NCBI GenBank assembly: GCA_012295275.1
Contig: CM022672.1
Location: 9,875,404 to 9,939,403 of the forward strand
From: Chrysomallon squamiferum
Taxonomy: Eukaryota; Mollusca; Gastropoda; Neomphalida; Peltospiridae
Direction of reading: 5' to 3'
Length of the DNA: 64,000 nt
In this document: in pieces, positions 51,201 through 63,305 of the stretch
Numbering within the stretch: position 1 is the stretch's first letter
How the letters are laid out: each line of letters begins with the position of its first letter
Made by a program: the position numbers and the translations under genes
The notes under the pieces: model-generated
Databases searched by the model: none
What the model was told of the DNA's origin: nothing
What the model saw: the letters and a program-made list of their open reading frames with translations, nothing else

Positions 51201-54200
51201 CTGATTTCAAAATCACTGATTGTACCAGCATACCTCAAAATTGTTGAACAGATAAAAATGAGGTTAAAGTTAGACGACGATCATAAAAGTACTAAAAAAT
51301 CTTTAAACACATATAACACGTTTTTCCCAAATATATCTAAATCAACAGGTGAATTTTGGACATTATTTGTTATAGACTTTTACAACACTATTTTTGAGTG
51401 GAAGCTTCCACTTTTTCCAGTCATGAACAGCCACAAGACATCTGATATAGTTAGCTGGGTTTCTGTATCTGTGGAGAGAGGATTTCCTGGATATTTTCAA
51501 ATGGAAACGACAGCAGGTGTTGTTGTTGTTCAAAATGAAAAGAGTCAAACAGAGTCTTATAAAACATCACAGGAACTGTATGCTTTGCTAAAAAAACTTG
51601 GTATGAAGATCATCGAAGCCCCTTTATGGATCCATGAAAGCTTTGAAAAAGCAGCTTTAGGAGATCGTGTTCAGTGTATAAAACCTCAAAATGTCATAGC
51701 ATTCTTGAAATCATGCAACTTAGCTGAAGAAAGTGATAAATGCTTTGCTGGTGAATTACCTGCACCAATCGACAGCTCTCCATTCTGTGATCTAAAGTCA
51801 GTTAAGATTCTTATAACTTTCTGCCAAAAAGTTGAAAATTTTCAATCACATATTGTTGGTCTTCCTCTGTGTTTGACAAATGCAAATTATCTCTATATCT
51901 TCAGCATAGAAAATCCATTTTTGTAACCACATTTACTGATCTGATAGAAGGCTCAGCCGACAAGTGCCTTCACAAGGACATTGTTGACAAATTTTTAGAC
52001 TTCAAACAATGTGCAGCTTTGAAAAAAATGGATGTCTATGATTTTTCCAAGATACTTAAGGACACCCTTGATGAAACTGTGTACAAGCAGGGCAGAGCTG
52101 TTGAATGGAACTGTGAACAAAAGAGGCAACCAACTAAGAGGTGGATAGGAAGATTGTGGACATTTCTTTTCCAAGAAATAAAGACAAAAGAGAAAAATAA
52201 ATGTTCAATTTCAGATTTTGGAACATTGAAAGAGTGGAGCCTGTTACCATGTACAGTTATTAAGGAAGACAGAAACTCAAAAGAAAACATCCACATCAAC
52301 CAGCTATATCCTATTAAGACAGCAGAAAATGTCATAACCTTTGGACAGATAACAGACAGAAGTTTGGATAAAGCTTTGAAAACACTTGGATTGCCAGTCT
52401 TCAATTCATCACCATTTCTTTTAGATCATCCTCACATTTCTGAGTTTGCTTCTTCTGTAACTGCAAGTCTTCAAAATCCATTCAGTGTCCTCATTGCTCT
52501 GTCAAACCATACATATGAAAATGTAAAAGTTTCTGGTTCAACTGGCTCTACTTTGCTGAAATACTTCTGTGACAAGTTGGATGATTTCAAAGAAAATAAA
52601 AGTCAGGTAACGAAGATGCTAAAATATTTGCCATTCTATGCTACCTTTTCTGATACAGCACATTCACTGTCAAACTGTGGAAGACACCTGTTTATTAAAG
52701 ATGAATATCCTTTTGCTCCTAAACATGGAATGAATGTTTGGTGTTCAAGTACTGAAATTACCATATTCCTGTTCAAAACTGGTCTGAAAAATCTGTACTC
52801 TTTTCTTAATATTGACGGTCTGACACCAGAGGCCTTTTACAGCCAGCATATTCTGCCGAAATTCCACATCTTACCATCTGAATCAAAGGCTGTTCACTTG
52901 AAATATATTAAAGACAATTTTCTTTTGAAGACATTCAGGAATGAAGACGAAGAAGAACTTTTAGAAGCCCTGAGGAGACTGCCCTTTATAGAAAAGAATG
53001 ACGGTACACTCGGTAGAGCAGACGAATTTTTCAGCAAGAAGGTAGTTTTATTTCAACAAATGTGTCCACCGCAAGCATTTCCACCACCACCATACGATAA
53101 TGAAAAGGAGTGGCACGACTTCTTGGTGTTGGCGGGAATGAAAGACGAAGTCACTGTGGAGCTTTTTATCCAGTTTGCTAAGACCATCGAAACTTTGGCA
53201 AGAAAAGGCCTGTCAGAAAATATAAAAGAGAAATCAAGATTACTGATTTCACATTTATTTTCAAGACCAAATCTCCTAAATGAACATCTACTTCCACAGA
53301 TTAAAAACATTAGATTTGTTCTTCCATATTGTGTGAAAGACGAACACAAAAAGGGAGCAATTCTGAATTCTATACACAATCAGTTTGAAAGTGAATCAAA
53401 GTTGATTTCTTTTAATGGTTCGTTCCCTTCTAAACATTGTCATTTGGTGTGGACTACTTGCACTATGTTTTCACCGTTTGTGACGTTTCACCAGGAAAGG
53501 AAAATTACAAAGCAAATAGGAATAGATGATGTTCCAAATAAAAGACTTGTTATTTCACACTTGAAAAAGATATCAGCTCGTCTTGAAAATATCGAAGAAT
53601 CTGAGATGAGCAAAATTAAAAGCTGTTTGCTGGATGTAATGGAAAGCTGCTACGACTATTTTAAAACATGTGGTGTTACTAAAGACGACAAAGCAAATCT
53701 TGAAGAATATCGTATCATTTACCTGCCAGACAATAACGTGGTGGTCAGAGCAAAGGACATTGTCATTGAACTTCGCAAAGAGGATGCGATTCGTGGCCAC
53801 ATTTATCAACCTCCTGTATATTTTGGTCAGTTTTTATTCAGTATTTGAAAGCTTTGGAGCGAGCAAAAATATTTCTGCCAATCATTGTGCACAGGTTTTG
53901 GACAGGATCCATCAGTGTGTTGGAGATAAACATTTAAATCCCAATGAGTTGCTTGTTGTGAAGAAAGCAGTACAAATGTTGTTTAAGTGTCTTGAAGATA
54001 AAAATTGTTCATCAGACATTACAGTTCCCTCTCTTTATCTTCCAAGTTCTGAAGAGACACTTGCCCCTGCACGAAACTTGATACTGTCAAATAATGTTTT
54101 TCTTGAGGAAAGAGTTACATCTCTGAATCTGACATACTTTATTGGTTTTGACAAACTTGAAATAGATGTTATAGATTCTGTTAACAAAATGGTTTCTATT

Positions 54201-56306
54201 CCGCAAAGCCACAGACCCCAAATCCTAACATCATTAGTTCAAGAACATGTAACAGCTGAATGTCAGAATACTTGTTACGTTAGTCATGCTTCTGAGAAAT
54301 ACTCAAACATCATAAAATCAACACATTTTTTACGTGGTGTCATAAGACTTGTAAATCACCAAAGCAATGAATATCTTAAAAAGCCAATTACTGAAGACAA
54401 AGCAGCGGTGATTAAGACAAGACTTCAGAGTCTTGAATTACGTGAGGTAAATGAGTTGAAGACCTGTTTGATATATTCTGAATTCGTTATCCAAAACAGT
54501 GAGTCAAAAAGAAAGTGTTGGTTGGATTCTGTATTTCTCAAAGACAGAAATGAACGCGTTCATTTCTTATATCTCGATAGAAAAACTTGTCAGCAATACG
54601 AGTCTGACATTCGGAGAGAGATATCTAGGACAATTGACAGAATGCTGAAAGGACAGATCGGCAATGCAGTGACATATGTGGAACAAATGATGCAGGTATC
54701 TGGAGAAGATATTGCTCAATATTTAGATAGAAATGAAATAATTGCATCAAATTTCAGAAGTTCACATTCCAGTTCAACCCTTTTACCACCACCTGGATCT
54801 TTCATTCCTGAAGAATTCCACTGGATGCTTGTGGACAATTTTGATGTTTTGCATGATGGTGAATATGTGGGTCTCGAGATCTACGACCCGTTGATTGATG
54901 AAACACAAAGTGATGTGGAGAAAGTATCCTTGAGCAATGAGTCTGTCCAAGCTGTTTTCATTTATGCGATAATCAGGGGCGTCGTGGAAAAACATGAATG
55001 TCCCATGATGATGACGTATCGTGTGGACACTGGTTCAGATGAAATTAAAGAACTAGAAGCTACTAAACTATACAAGTTGATAAGAGAAAAAAGTGACACT
55101 GACAAACAGCTAGAGGTTTCTCAGAGTGAACCTCAGAAACCTGATCTTGATCTGAATGAAATTCTTACGGAAATTCGCGAGACACTTAAACAAGCCTGGG
55201 CTAACATGGATGAAAATGACAGAAAAAGAGTGATCAAGCGATTGTTTCTGAAATGGCATCCAGATAAAAATGACCCAAGCCAAAAAGACATGTGCACCAA
55301 AATATGCCAGTTTATTAATCATTACTGGACCAAATTAAAAAGAGGTGAAAACATAGATGACAATGATGAGAAATATTCACCATTTCCAAATGAATACTCC
55401 TGGTTTTTTGATCATTTGAACAAAAGATCTAAGTCAGACAGAGCTCATTACAATTGTTTCAGAAGACGTAAAAAGAAAAAATCTAGTTCATCATCTGGTC
55501 ACGGTTCTTCTGGATTTCATCACGATTCTGGATTTGATGCAGGTTTTGGATTTCATTCAGGATACCATTTTCCGCAAAATCAGGAAGGTAAACGTTGGCT
55601 GCAGCAAGCTAAATTTGATCTGAAAGCAGCTAAAACATCACTTTCAAGTACATCTTACGATGCATTTAATTGGATTTGCTTCAAATGTCATCAGGTTAGT
55701 CTTAACATAGTTTTTAACAGGTCTACTATTTATACCAATATTGCAATTTTGTTTTTATTTTAAGATGTGCTTAGATAATAAAATAAGAGTGATATAATCA
55801 TTAAAATAATTCATGAAAGTAGAGACAAATTATGTTTGACTAAAATATCTTAAATATTTAAGACAATAATTAGCAAAATACAAAATACCTGAATATTTTG
55901 TCTTTAGTATCTTTTTGTTGTATTTTTTGTTCATTTATTTATTTAATTTTTGAAATTATTAACCTAGCTCAACCCAATTTTTTAAACTGACTTATTAATA
56001 TATTTGCAGGCTGTAGAAAAGGCCTTGAAGGCCATTTTGTACTGCCAAGATGCTGATCTTGCAGATCAAATCATGGGTCATGATCTGGGGGCTTTGGCAA
56101 GAAATATTAACTGTACAAACAAGAGTGTTTTGTGTGGATTGGTTGACACTTTTGAAGGGCTTGGATGTGATTACTACAAGATGAGATATCCGGATCGTCT
56201 CTCCTTCCCTCGGATTCCTGCCAGTTTGTACAACAAGCAGACTGCTTCTCAAGCCTGCACCATTGCTGAAGATATCATCTCTGAAGTGAACAGAAACATG
56301 ACTTGA
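41085..56306 (+). CDS. SACS: sacsin, giant chaperone-like protein, seven coding exons
   Basis: Coding exons: 41085-41112, 41555-41658, 42291-42416, 42861-43008, 43169-44662, 44846-55694 and 56010-56306. All have GT-AG introns and consistent phases. The first exon starts at 41033 with untranslated leader. Counting three single-base homopolymer discrepancies in exon 6 (runs at 45397-45401, 51910-51913, 53831-53835), the protein is about 4348 residues; human sacsin is 4579. Order: sacsin repeat 1 (about 20-630), repeat 2 (from about 1330), repeat 3 (from about 2360), J domain (about 4066-4130, HPD at 55257-55265) and a HEPN domain (about 4216-4348). The vertebrate N-terminal ubiquitin-like domain is absent; the first exon encodes MDEETEENMG and then joins the repeat at LIKQLKSILDQYP. 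In vertebrates sacsin links HSP70 chaperones, intermediate filaments and mitochondrial dynamics, and its loss causes the ataxia ARSACS. The 10.8 kb exon parallels the giant exon of vertebrate SACS. No internal stop occurs apart from the three frame breaks. Confidence 0.93.
41361..41394. repeat. (AAT)n microsatellite in sacsin intron 1
   Basis: Eleven AAT units. Confidence 0.9.
41485..41545. repeat. (TTA)n microsatellite next to sacsin exon 2 acceptor
   Basis: TTA run ending about 10 bp before the exon 2 acceptor (ATAACAG), where a pyrimidine tract would normally be. Confidence 0.9.
41570..43970 (+). other. SACS: sacsin repeat 1 (HSP90-like ATPase fold), split over exons 2-5
   Basis: Family signatures in order: LIKQLKSILDQYP, the N-box-like EMIQNAEDAGASEV (exons 2-3), GPGLCIFNDASF, GRYGLGFKSAFHLTD across the exon 4/5 border, NGTLFWFPLRQ, FCFLPLPFSEENSTGLPVHV and NGFFALTPDRRSVKW. 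The glycine motif has Lys where human repeat 1 and the other two repeats here have Asn (GFNS/GFNA), and the stretch after INPHEP is shorter than in vertebrate sacsin, so nucleotide handling in this repeat may differ. Confidence 0.85.
42216..42287. repeat. (TTA)n microsatellite forming sacsin exon 3 acceptor tract
   Basis: The TTA/TTG run continues to within three bases of the acceptor GCAG at 42287-42290. Confidence 0.95.
45397..45401 (+). other. SACS: frame break 1 in sacsin (A5 run)
   Basis: The upstream frame reads ..EAKETFKN then TGA. The downstream frame (one base shifted) resumes at KLFRNTASS and stays open for 2170 codons. Both frames match sacsin on either side. One additional A in the run would join them. 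Confidence 0.85.
46935..48130 (+). other. SACS: sacsin repeat 2 (HSP90-like ATPase fold)
   Basis: Within the giant exon. Signatures: PLTRRLRNLLRGY, EIIQNADDAQASEV, GPALWAQNDALFSESDF, GRFGLGFNSVYNLTD, GTLFRFPLR, FCFLPLPIKTPLPLHINGAF. Canonical N-box and glycine motif are present. Confidence 0.88.
50005..51170 (+). other. SACS: sacsin repeat 3 (HSP90-like ATPase fold)
   Basis: Within the giant exon. Signatures: FGQHESLANRLKRILEGYP, ELLQNADDAGATEL, GPALCVYNNSYFQEEDF, GQYGVGFNAVYHLTDVP, GTLFRFPLR, FCILPLPIKTGLPVHINGHF. The most conserved of the three repeats by eye. Confidence 0.9.
51910..51913 (+). other. SACS: frame break 2 in sacsin (A4 run)
   Basis: The frame ending NANYLYIFSIENPFL then TAA gives way to the frame with KSIFVTTFTDLIEG. 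Together they match the vertebrate sacsin segment with LPLL.T..  followed by PKFLTTYHEL. One additional A in the run would join them. Confidence 0.8.
53831..53835 (+). other. SACS: frame break 3 in sacsin (T5 run)
   Basis: The frame ending PPVYFGQFLFSI then TGA gives way to YSVFESFGASKNIS. These match consecutive vertebrate sacsin segments (YKLPLELGTFHQLFKHLG region). Here one T is surplus, the opposite sense to the first two breaks. Confidence 0.8.
55140..55345 (+). other. SACS: sacsin J domain
   Basis: DLNEILTEIRETLKQAWANM, then KRVIKRLFLKWHPDKNDPSQ with an intact HPD tripeptide (55257-55265), followed by a helix ending KLKRG. The HPD loop is required for J proteins to stimulate HSP70 ATPase. 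Confidence 0.92.
55590..56306 (+). other. SACS: sacsin C-terminal HEPN domain, split by the last intron
   Basis: RWLQQAKFDLKAAKTSL and WICFKCHQ end the giant exon; AVEKALKAILY starts the last exon at 56010. The chain then continues through LGCDYYKMRYPDRLSFPRIP to the stop. Helical and like the dimerising, nucleotide-binding HEPN domain of human sacsin. A His/Gly/Phe/Ser-rich linker (about 55490-55575) separates it from the J domain. Confidence 0.9.
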
Positions 56307-56667
56307 CAACAGAACTGGTCTGGAAAAGAGTGAGTAGTATCAGATATAGAGAATCGGTCCTCCTTGAAATGTGCTCTTTATACTTTTCTTGTAGCTTTTG
56401 TTTTATTGGGTGTATTTCATTAGTTTATCAAAGTATGGAGTATGTCGTTTTTTGTGGTCTACAAATGGTCGTTAGATGTCATTCATTGATGAACATAATC
56501 TATTAATATCATCAGCACAACTGCTTGTTTGAGAAAGTAATTTCCATTCTGTTCTCAAAATAGTTCTTTATACCCACTAAAATCTATTTTGATGTAAAGC
56601 AAAAACTGTTACTCTGAAGGCGTGGTTCAGTAGTATCTTGTCTTTATAGTTAGGAATTTATTTTGAG

Positions 56668-56673
56668 AATAAA
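56668..56673 (+). promoter_or_regulatory. candidate sacsin polyadenylation signal (proximal)
   Basis: AATAAA about 360 bp after the stop codon. Another lies at 57949-57954. Chance occurrence is likely in this composition. Confidence 0.3.
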
Positions 56674-58199
56674 GTAATGAGACAATTAGAAATGTGTTAT
56701 AATTCATGATCAAATTAAAAACTAAAGATTTTGTAGATTTCACGCACCTGAATATAAATATGTATATATCTGCTATCTACAAGCACTAGTAAGTGTATCT
56801 ACATGTTGATATTTTTCATTTCAGAACATAGAGAGGCATGTAATGATGTAGACATTAGTTAATTCCAAATGTTATTCCAAACTCTCTGAAAGGTTGATAT
56901 TTTCCAGTTCCAAACACAGCTACACCTGTATTCATGCAGACAATAGTCAATCGTAAAGACTGTCCGAGATATATAAATGTTGACATTTTCCAACAGCGGT
57001 AGACGTGTATTACGTAATTTCCAATTTTTAGATGGTAAAGGAAAAGTGGTTATAATATCACAAAACAAAGATATGTTAATTTTTGATATTTCTGTTTTCT
57101 GTTTTTCAGACGACATCATGATCAGAAATAACTGAAGAAATCTAAAATGTATAATGTTTTGAAGACATTATGACTATTTACTATTCGTGTTGTATGTATT
57201 ATTGTGACAGTACTGAATGAAACATGATAGAAATTTCTAATCTTCCCATGGAAAAAGATTATCAGCGTTTCTAAATTCAGCTCTAATACCTTTGTATCTC
57301 ATTATATAAATAGTTTCATTAGAGAGGACATTGTGTTTAGTTTGTAGAAATGTAAAAATGTTCTTTGTGATCAATCTGAAACTGAATTATTATGATTTTT
57401 TTATTTAGTATTAAATGATTTTAGGAAAATATATATGCAGTTTGATTTCATTTATAATTCTTTTCCCCAGCCATCTTTTTATGAAACTTCACAATTACTA
57501 TCATTAGTGTACTGATTCAATACTGTCATTACAATCAATGTGTTTTCCTCTTTTCCATTCTAGTTTTCTCCTTGTTATAGGAAAAAGAAAAAAAAATGAA
57601 TTGTGTAGTTTTTAAATATATCAAATTTCATTGATTTGTTTTTTTAATTGTTTTTTTCTCGCATTTTCATTAAGAGGATCTGTTTTCTTTTATGCCTTTA
57701 TTTTCTTTTCCAGTGTAATTTTAACATCACATGCCGACGTACAGTCAAACACTAAAATTAACAGATATTTTTAATTAGAACTTTAAACATTTTTTTTTCA
57801 ATTTTTAAATATTAATATATAATGATTAATATGTACATATCTTTCCCATCATTGTATGTTCCTTTATAATAGTTTTGAATGTATAAAGAAAGATATTGAA
57901 TTTAAATAATACTATTTGATTTACTTTGTTGAAAACATTGTGATAAAAAATAAAGTAAATTAAGATGTAAATGAAAAAAATAATTATATGTATATAATAT
58001 TTGTTTCTTTCTCATTTAGTTTTTGGTGAAATTCAAATCATATTGCAGAAACAGATGGCATTTTTATGAAACAATTTCTAGGTAGACAAAAAATGATTTG
58101 TTTAGTGTGTAAATATGTAAATACTATGATATGTCAACTATTATACTTACAGAAATGCTCTCAAACAGTGTTATTGAACTTTTTATCATGTTCGTTAGC

Positions 58200-60460
58200 A
58201 TTAATCAGAAGGTAAAGAAGAATTTGCGGAAACATTATCTATTGTCTTGTTTTTGTATTGATTAATGATGTTTCTATTTATTTCATTATTTTGTTTTCCC
58301 AAAATAATTAGGATCCTTTAGCTTATTTGTAACTTGATACAGAATTTTTCAAATCTGTTCTTGTCTGTATCATTTTGGACAAATTTGTGCATTTGTTATA
58401 TTTTGGAGAGTTTGACTCATTTTGTAAATATTGTTAACACTGAAAGAAACCTTTTGCAAATTTTTGATGTTTATTATGAACTGTCTGAAAATGCTTTTTG
58501 GATGAGTAAGTTTTCCATATTAATTGACAACTAAGAAACTGATTAACATTTTTCCTTACATGTTTTGTTTGTTTGGATCTTTATTGTAACTTTGGACATC
58601 TCAGCATGTAATTTGACATTTTACATACTGCTCTTAGTGATAACTGCAGGAAAAGAGTATTTTCTTTCTTGCAGTTGTTTCAACATTATTGCTAATGTAC
58701 TTACTTGTAAATAGATTATTGTTTGAACATACATGTTATTATATTTGCATTACTTGTAATTGTATATTTTGTTTAAATATCTGTAATTACATGTAATAGG
58801 ACATTTAGCATTCATATTTGTAATTACATGCAAGTACACATATGTTATGTATATTTGCACTTACTTGTAATTGGACATATCAACAGTTTTGATTGCTATA
58901 TTTACTAGAATTTTCAAAAACAGTTTTAATGATAATATATTTTCTGGTATATATTTTATTTATAGATATTTTCTGTATTTTTTTTTTTAATATTTATATG
59001 TAAAAGTGCATGATGTTACATTTATTTTAACTGGTTGTTAACAAGAATTTATTGAAATATCTATTGTCTTGTTTTTATGTTTAATGATGTTTCTATTCAT
59101 ATCAATATTTTATTTTCATGCAAAATTTTTGATAGTTTAGTCTGTTTATAACTTTTAACATAATTTTAGAAATCTGTTCTTATCTTTAACATATTGGATA
59201 TTTTTGTGTATTTCTTACATTTTGGACAGTTCAACATATTTGTAACTTTTTACATCAATTTACAAATCTGTTCTTATCTGTAACATTGTGGATAGATTTG
59301 TATACTTGTAATATTCTGAAGCGTTTGAAACATTATATACCTTTTTATAGAATTCTCTACTGAAAGAAGAATTTGGAAACCTTTTGTGTTTATCGTGAAC
59401 TGTTTGAACATTTCTACCTTTGTGTGTAGATTTGTTTGTAGTTTGACGTTTTTCTTATAATTACAGACACTGGATGTAATTGACAGAACAATTTTTAAAT
59501 CTTTTACTTTTTAGATAGCTGCTGCACTTAAATGGATCGGTATGGGACAATAATTTATATTTATCTGTTTTGTTCAACAGTTTGAATGGGAAATGTTCTA
59601 TACTTGTTGACATATACTGAAATATTTTACACTTTTGTTCATGTTGCTACTGTTTGCACATTTATTGCATCTTTCAACATTTGAGCATTCAGTTTGACCT
59701 TTTGCATATACCACATATATAAATCATTACATATTTAGTTTCAGTTACTTTACATTCTGCATATTTTTTCCAAAACTAATTCTTAGAATATTTTAAATAC
59801 TTATTCGCGTTTATTTTGTATTTTCATGTTTTGCACATTTGTTTGTACTTACATTTAATTTAATATATTGCATTCTTAGTTGAAGTTACATGTTACTGTT
59901 TGGACTTCAGTAGAATGCACATTCCTACTTAATTATAATTGTTTTGACATTCTGCATTCAAATCTGCAATCACTTGTCAAAGAAGATTTATCACATATGT
60001 TCATACTTACTTGTAAGTGCATGATTTGTATTCGTATTTGCCATTATTTTAATTGCAATCATAAAATTTGGCTGTTAGTTGTAATTTGGCATTTTGTACT
60101 GGTATATGCAAATGCCTGTAATTAGATATTTGGTAACATATTTCCACTTACTTCCATGAGTGTTTCCATGTGTTTGTAAGTGGATATTTTGCAGTTGTAA
60201 TTTAACACTTTGTATTCATCTTTGCAAATACATGTAACAGGATATTTTGCATACATATTTGCACTTGCTTGTAATTTGATATTTTGCTTCCATATTCACA
60301 GTAAAACTTAGTCATTTTATATTTATGTTTGAAGTTACTTGTAACTGCATATTCTTGTACAGATATTAGCACTTACTTGTAATTGGCTATACTGACAGTT
60401 AGTTGTAACTGTTTGGACATTTGGCATATAGTAATAGCTTCAATATTTTTGCTTGCCTAT
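58200..60460. repeat. diverged tandem duplication with TTACTTGTAATT motifs
   Basis: Copy 1 (about 58215-58500) and copy 2 (about 59045-59410) share ordered blocks: TCTATTGTCTTGTTTTTRT, TTAATGATGTTTCTATT, AAATCTGTTCTTRTCTGTA, ATTTTGGA..GTTTGAC, GAAACCTTTTG and GTGAACTGT. Downstream of each are multiple degenerate copies of TTACTTGTAATTGGAYATWT followed by TTGCA. Unit spacing is about 850 bp at the large scale and about 35-60 bp at the small scale. Confidence 0.7.
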
Positions 60461-60849
60461 ACAAACTTGTTTGAATTTATGAAATATGTTTAAATAGTAT
60501 ACTTTTCTTTGTAATGTATTTCTTTTATTTATGGATATTTTCAGTATATATGTTTGAAATTGCATGTTTTTTTTAACATTTATGAATTTAAACTTTTCAT
60601 TGTAATTATAAAGATATGTATTTGCTTTCTATTTTTTATACATTTTCTAAACTATAACTGTATATAATTTTGTAATGTACATGTAAATTTAATATGTGTT
60701 ATGACAACATGGATACATCAATGTTTATGATTGCATATTTGAATTATAAATGGCGACACAAATCTATTTAGGACACATTTGAAAAAATCTTTGTTAACAT
60801 TTTTAGCCTTGTTCCAATGTTGCTTTTACAATGAAATGTCAAAACCATA

Positions 60850-61425
60850 ATTTATTATATCATAACCAACAGAATAAATAAGCAAAATTAATGGTCATAA
60901 ATATAAATTCACTTATGATGATGCAACATACCCAAAATAATTGTTGTTATTGGAAAACCATTTAATGGCTATGCCAACACCAAAAATAATGGCTAATATT
61001 GTAAAATAACATACTGTTATACTATAAACAAAAGTAATGTTTGGTACTGTAAAATCATATATGGTTACCCATGATTAGAAATAATGGTTATTATAAAACC
61101 ATATATGGTCTGATGATCACCAAAAATAATGGCTAATATTGTAAAATCATGTATTATACCATGAACAAAACTAATGTTTGGTACTATAAAATTATATTAG
61201 GATAGACTATCATCAGAAATACTGCTTCTTATAAAACCGTGTATAGTCATATCATAACAAAAAGTAATGGTTGTTATTGTAAAACAATTATGGTCATACA
61301 ATCATAAAAAATAATGGTTGTTACTGTAGAACCATAAATGGTCATACGATCATAAAAAATAATGGTTGTTATTGTAAAACCATACATGGTCATACGATCA
61401 TAAAAGATAGTGGTTGTTATATATT
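60850..61425. repeat. minisatellite with 48 bp unit
   Basis: About a dozen units containing ATAATGGTTGTTATTGTAAA and ACCATATATGGTCATACGAT. The last units are spaced exactly 48 bp (61303, 61351, 61399) and earlier ones are more diverged. Part of each unit (ACCATATATGGT) is palindromic. Confidence 0.85.
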
Positions 61426-62547
61426 ATTTCTTTCTTCTTAGATGTGTTGAAAACATTTCCTTCTGAGTTGAGGAGGAAGAAATCAATTTTCTTTTTGTAT
61501 TTTACTTAGACTGAGATTGCTTTATAGACATTAAAATTGATTTTAGAATTAGCTTAAAAACACACACACATTAACATATGTATATGCATAAGCATACACG
61601 CATACTATATATTTATATGCACATGCATATAATTAGAAGTTTTTGATATGAAAGAAAAGCAGTTTCAAATGTTCTCTATTACTAAACTATTGAGTGTTAT
61701 AATTTTAGTAAACTGAAAAGGTAGGGTAGGAAAAAGTAAATTTTTTATTAGTTATTTTATATGATTGTAAGAAATTACACATGAATGATGTGAATTAACT
61801 CCTTAAGACCAAACTTTGTAAAATTACATCTTACCTGATCATTTACACTGGGTATTGTCTTCTTTGTTTGATCATTTTTAAAATTAGATCTTTTTTGTCA
61901 GTGTCATTAGTAAATGTTCTTAGTAACATTGTTTGGATAGATGTATTTTTTTACATACTTTCAATCTTGAAAATTAATTATACTTTTAAATACATTGATA
62001 TTTATTATCATGTAATATTGTAATATATATATAATATTCTCAAATAATGCTTGTTTTCGGGGGTTTTCTGGTCTATTTATTATTGCAACTTTTTCCCTCA
62101 TTCTTTATTAAGATTAACACTGTAATTTTTCATTTGATGTATGCTCTTTCCTGAAATAGTGACTGCTTTTAAGAACGAAAGCAAATATATCTGACCTCAG
62201 TTAAGATGGTATTTAGTAGATCTGACAGTTTCAAGACAAAAACCAACATCAATCTGAGTGAAACAAACATACTAACAAGCATTCAGTAGTTTTCACTACG
62301 TTACAACAGGCTTAATTTCAGTAAACAGAAAATTGTTTAATGTGTTTGAGATGCCAGTGTTTTGAAAACATGTGGATGTAATAACTATAATATTGTTAAT
62401 TCTGCTATTGTTTTTCTATAGTAATTGTAAAAATGCGTTATATTCAATTTTAAATAAATATGTAATAGTGCCTAGAGGAGAGATCCAGCAATCACTTGCA
62501 TCTCATGTCATCACAATATATTTGTGTATTTTTTCTTCTTTCTAATT

Positions 62548-62556
62548 TTATTTATT

Positions 62557-62587
<31 letters not shown>

Positions 62588-62590
62588 CTA
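62548..62590. repeat. (TTTA)n / (TTA)n tract
   Basis: Short compound microsatellite. Confidence 0.85.
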
Positions 62591-63212
62591 TTCATGTTTA
62601 CTATTTTTACTTCTTATTATGATGCAATGTTTTTTTGCTTGGTTTTCTTGTTCATTTGTTTGTTGTTGCTGTTTAGTTGTTATTTTCTTTGTTCAATTTT
62701 CTTTTTTTGTTGTTGTTGTAAGCTGTTTAGAAGCTGTAAATTCTTTATAAAAGAATTTTAAAATATTTTCCAAACTATTCTTGTTTTGGAGCAAAGTTTT
62801 TTGTTTTAATTTTAAGAGTATCAAATAAAAATTTTGATAGAAATTTGTTAAAATACTTTAAAAGTGTGTTTTAAATTCTACCAGATTTAAATCCACCAAA
62901 AAATTCTGAGCTATGTGTAGCAAAATATATTAATACTATACCCATTACGTAGTTCTGTTCTGGGCATGAGGTGGTTGTAGGATCAGTTCTCCTCAGTGTC
63001 ATATTGTCATTTTGCCCAATATGGTTCGTTTATCAAATACCATGTTATGTACTTTCATTTTAAGCATGAACGTGCAAATATTATCAACCAAAAAAATTGT
63101 TGTAAAACCTCTTTTTTTTTCCCTTTCTGATTGATTAAAGGAGGGTATCAAATTGTAGTTATATTAATACATATAAAACAAATTACAATTTTTTTGTAAA
63201 TAATATTTATTA

Positions 63213-63244
63213 TTCTTCTTCTTCTTCTTCTTCTTCTTCTTCTT

Positions 63245-63275
<31 letters not shown>

Positions 63276-63305
63276 TTATTCTTATTATTATTATTATTAT
63301 TATTC
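63213..63305. repeat. (TTC)n microsatellite with (TTA)n tail
   Basis: About 20 perfect TTC units grading into TTA units. Confidence 0.95.

Noticed and set aside
45402-51926. A separate 2174-residue protein starting at 45402
   Set aside because: The only start there is TTG, and the homology to sacsin runs unbroken from the preceding frame. It is the middle of the sacsin giant exon after a homopolymer frame break.
45397-53835. Programmed ribosomal frameshifting in sacsin
   Set aside because: Three sites of mixed direction in one gene, without a conserved slippery heptamer plus downstream structure in view, fit homopolymer length errors better.
53670-55763. A separate 697-residue J-domain protein
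   Set aside because: Its first 50 or so residues overlap the preceding sacsin frame and are not sacsin-like. Real homology begins only after the T5 run at 53831, and the last residues after 55694 are intron.
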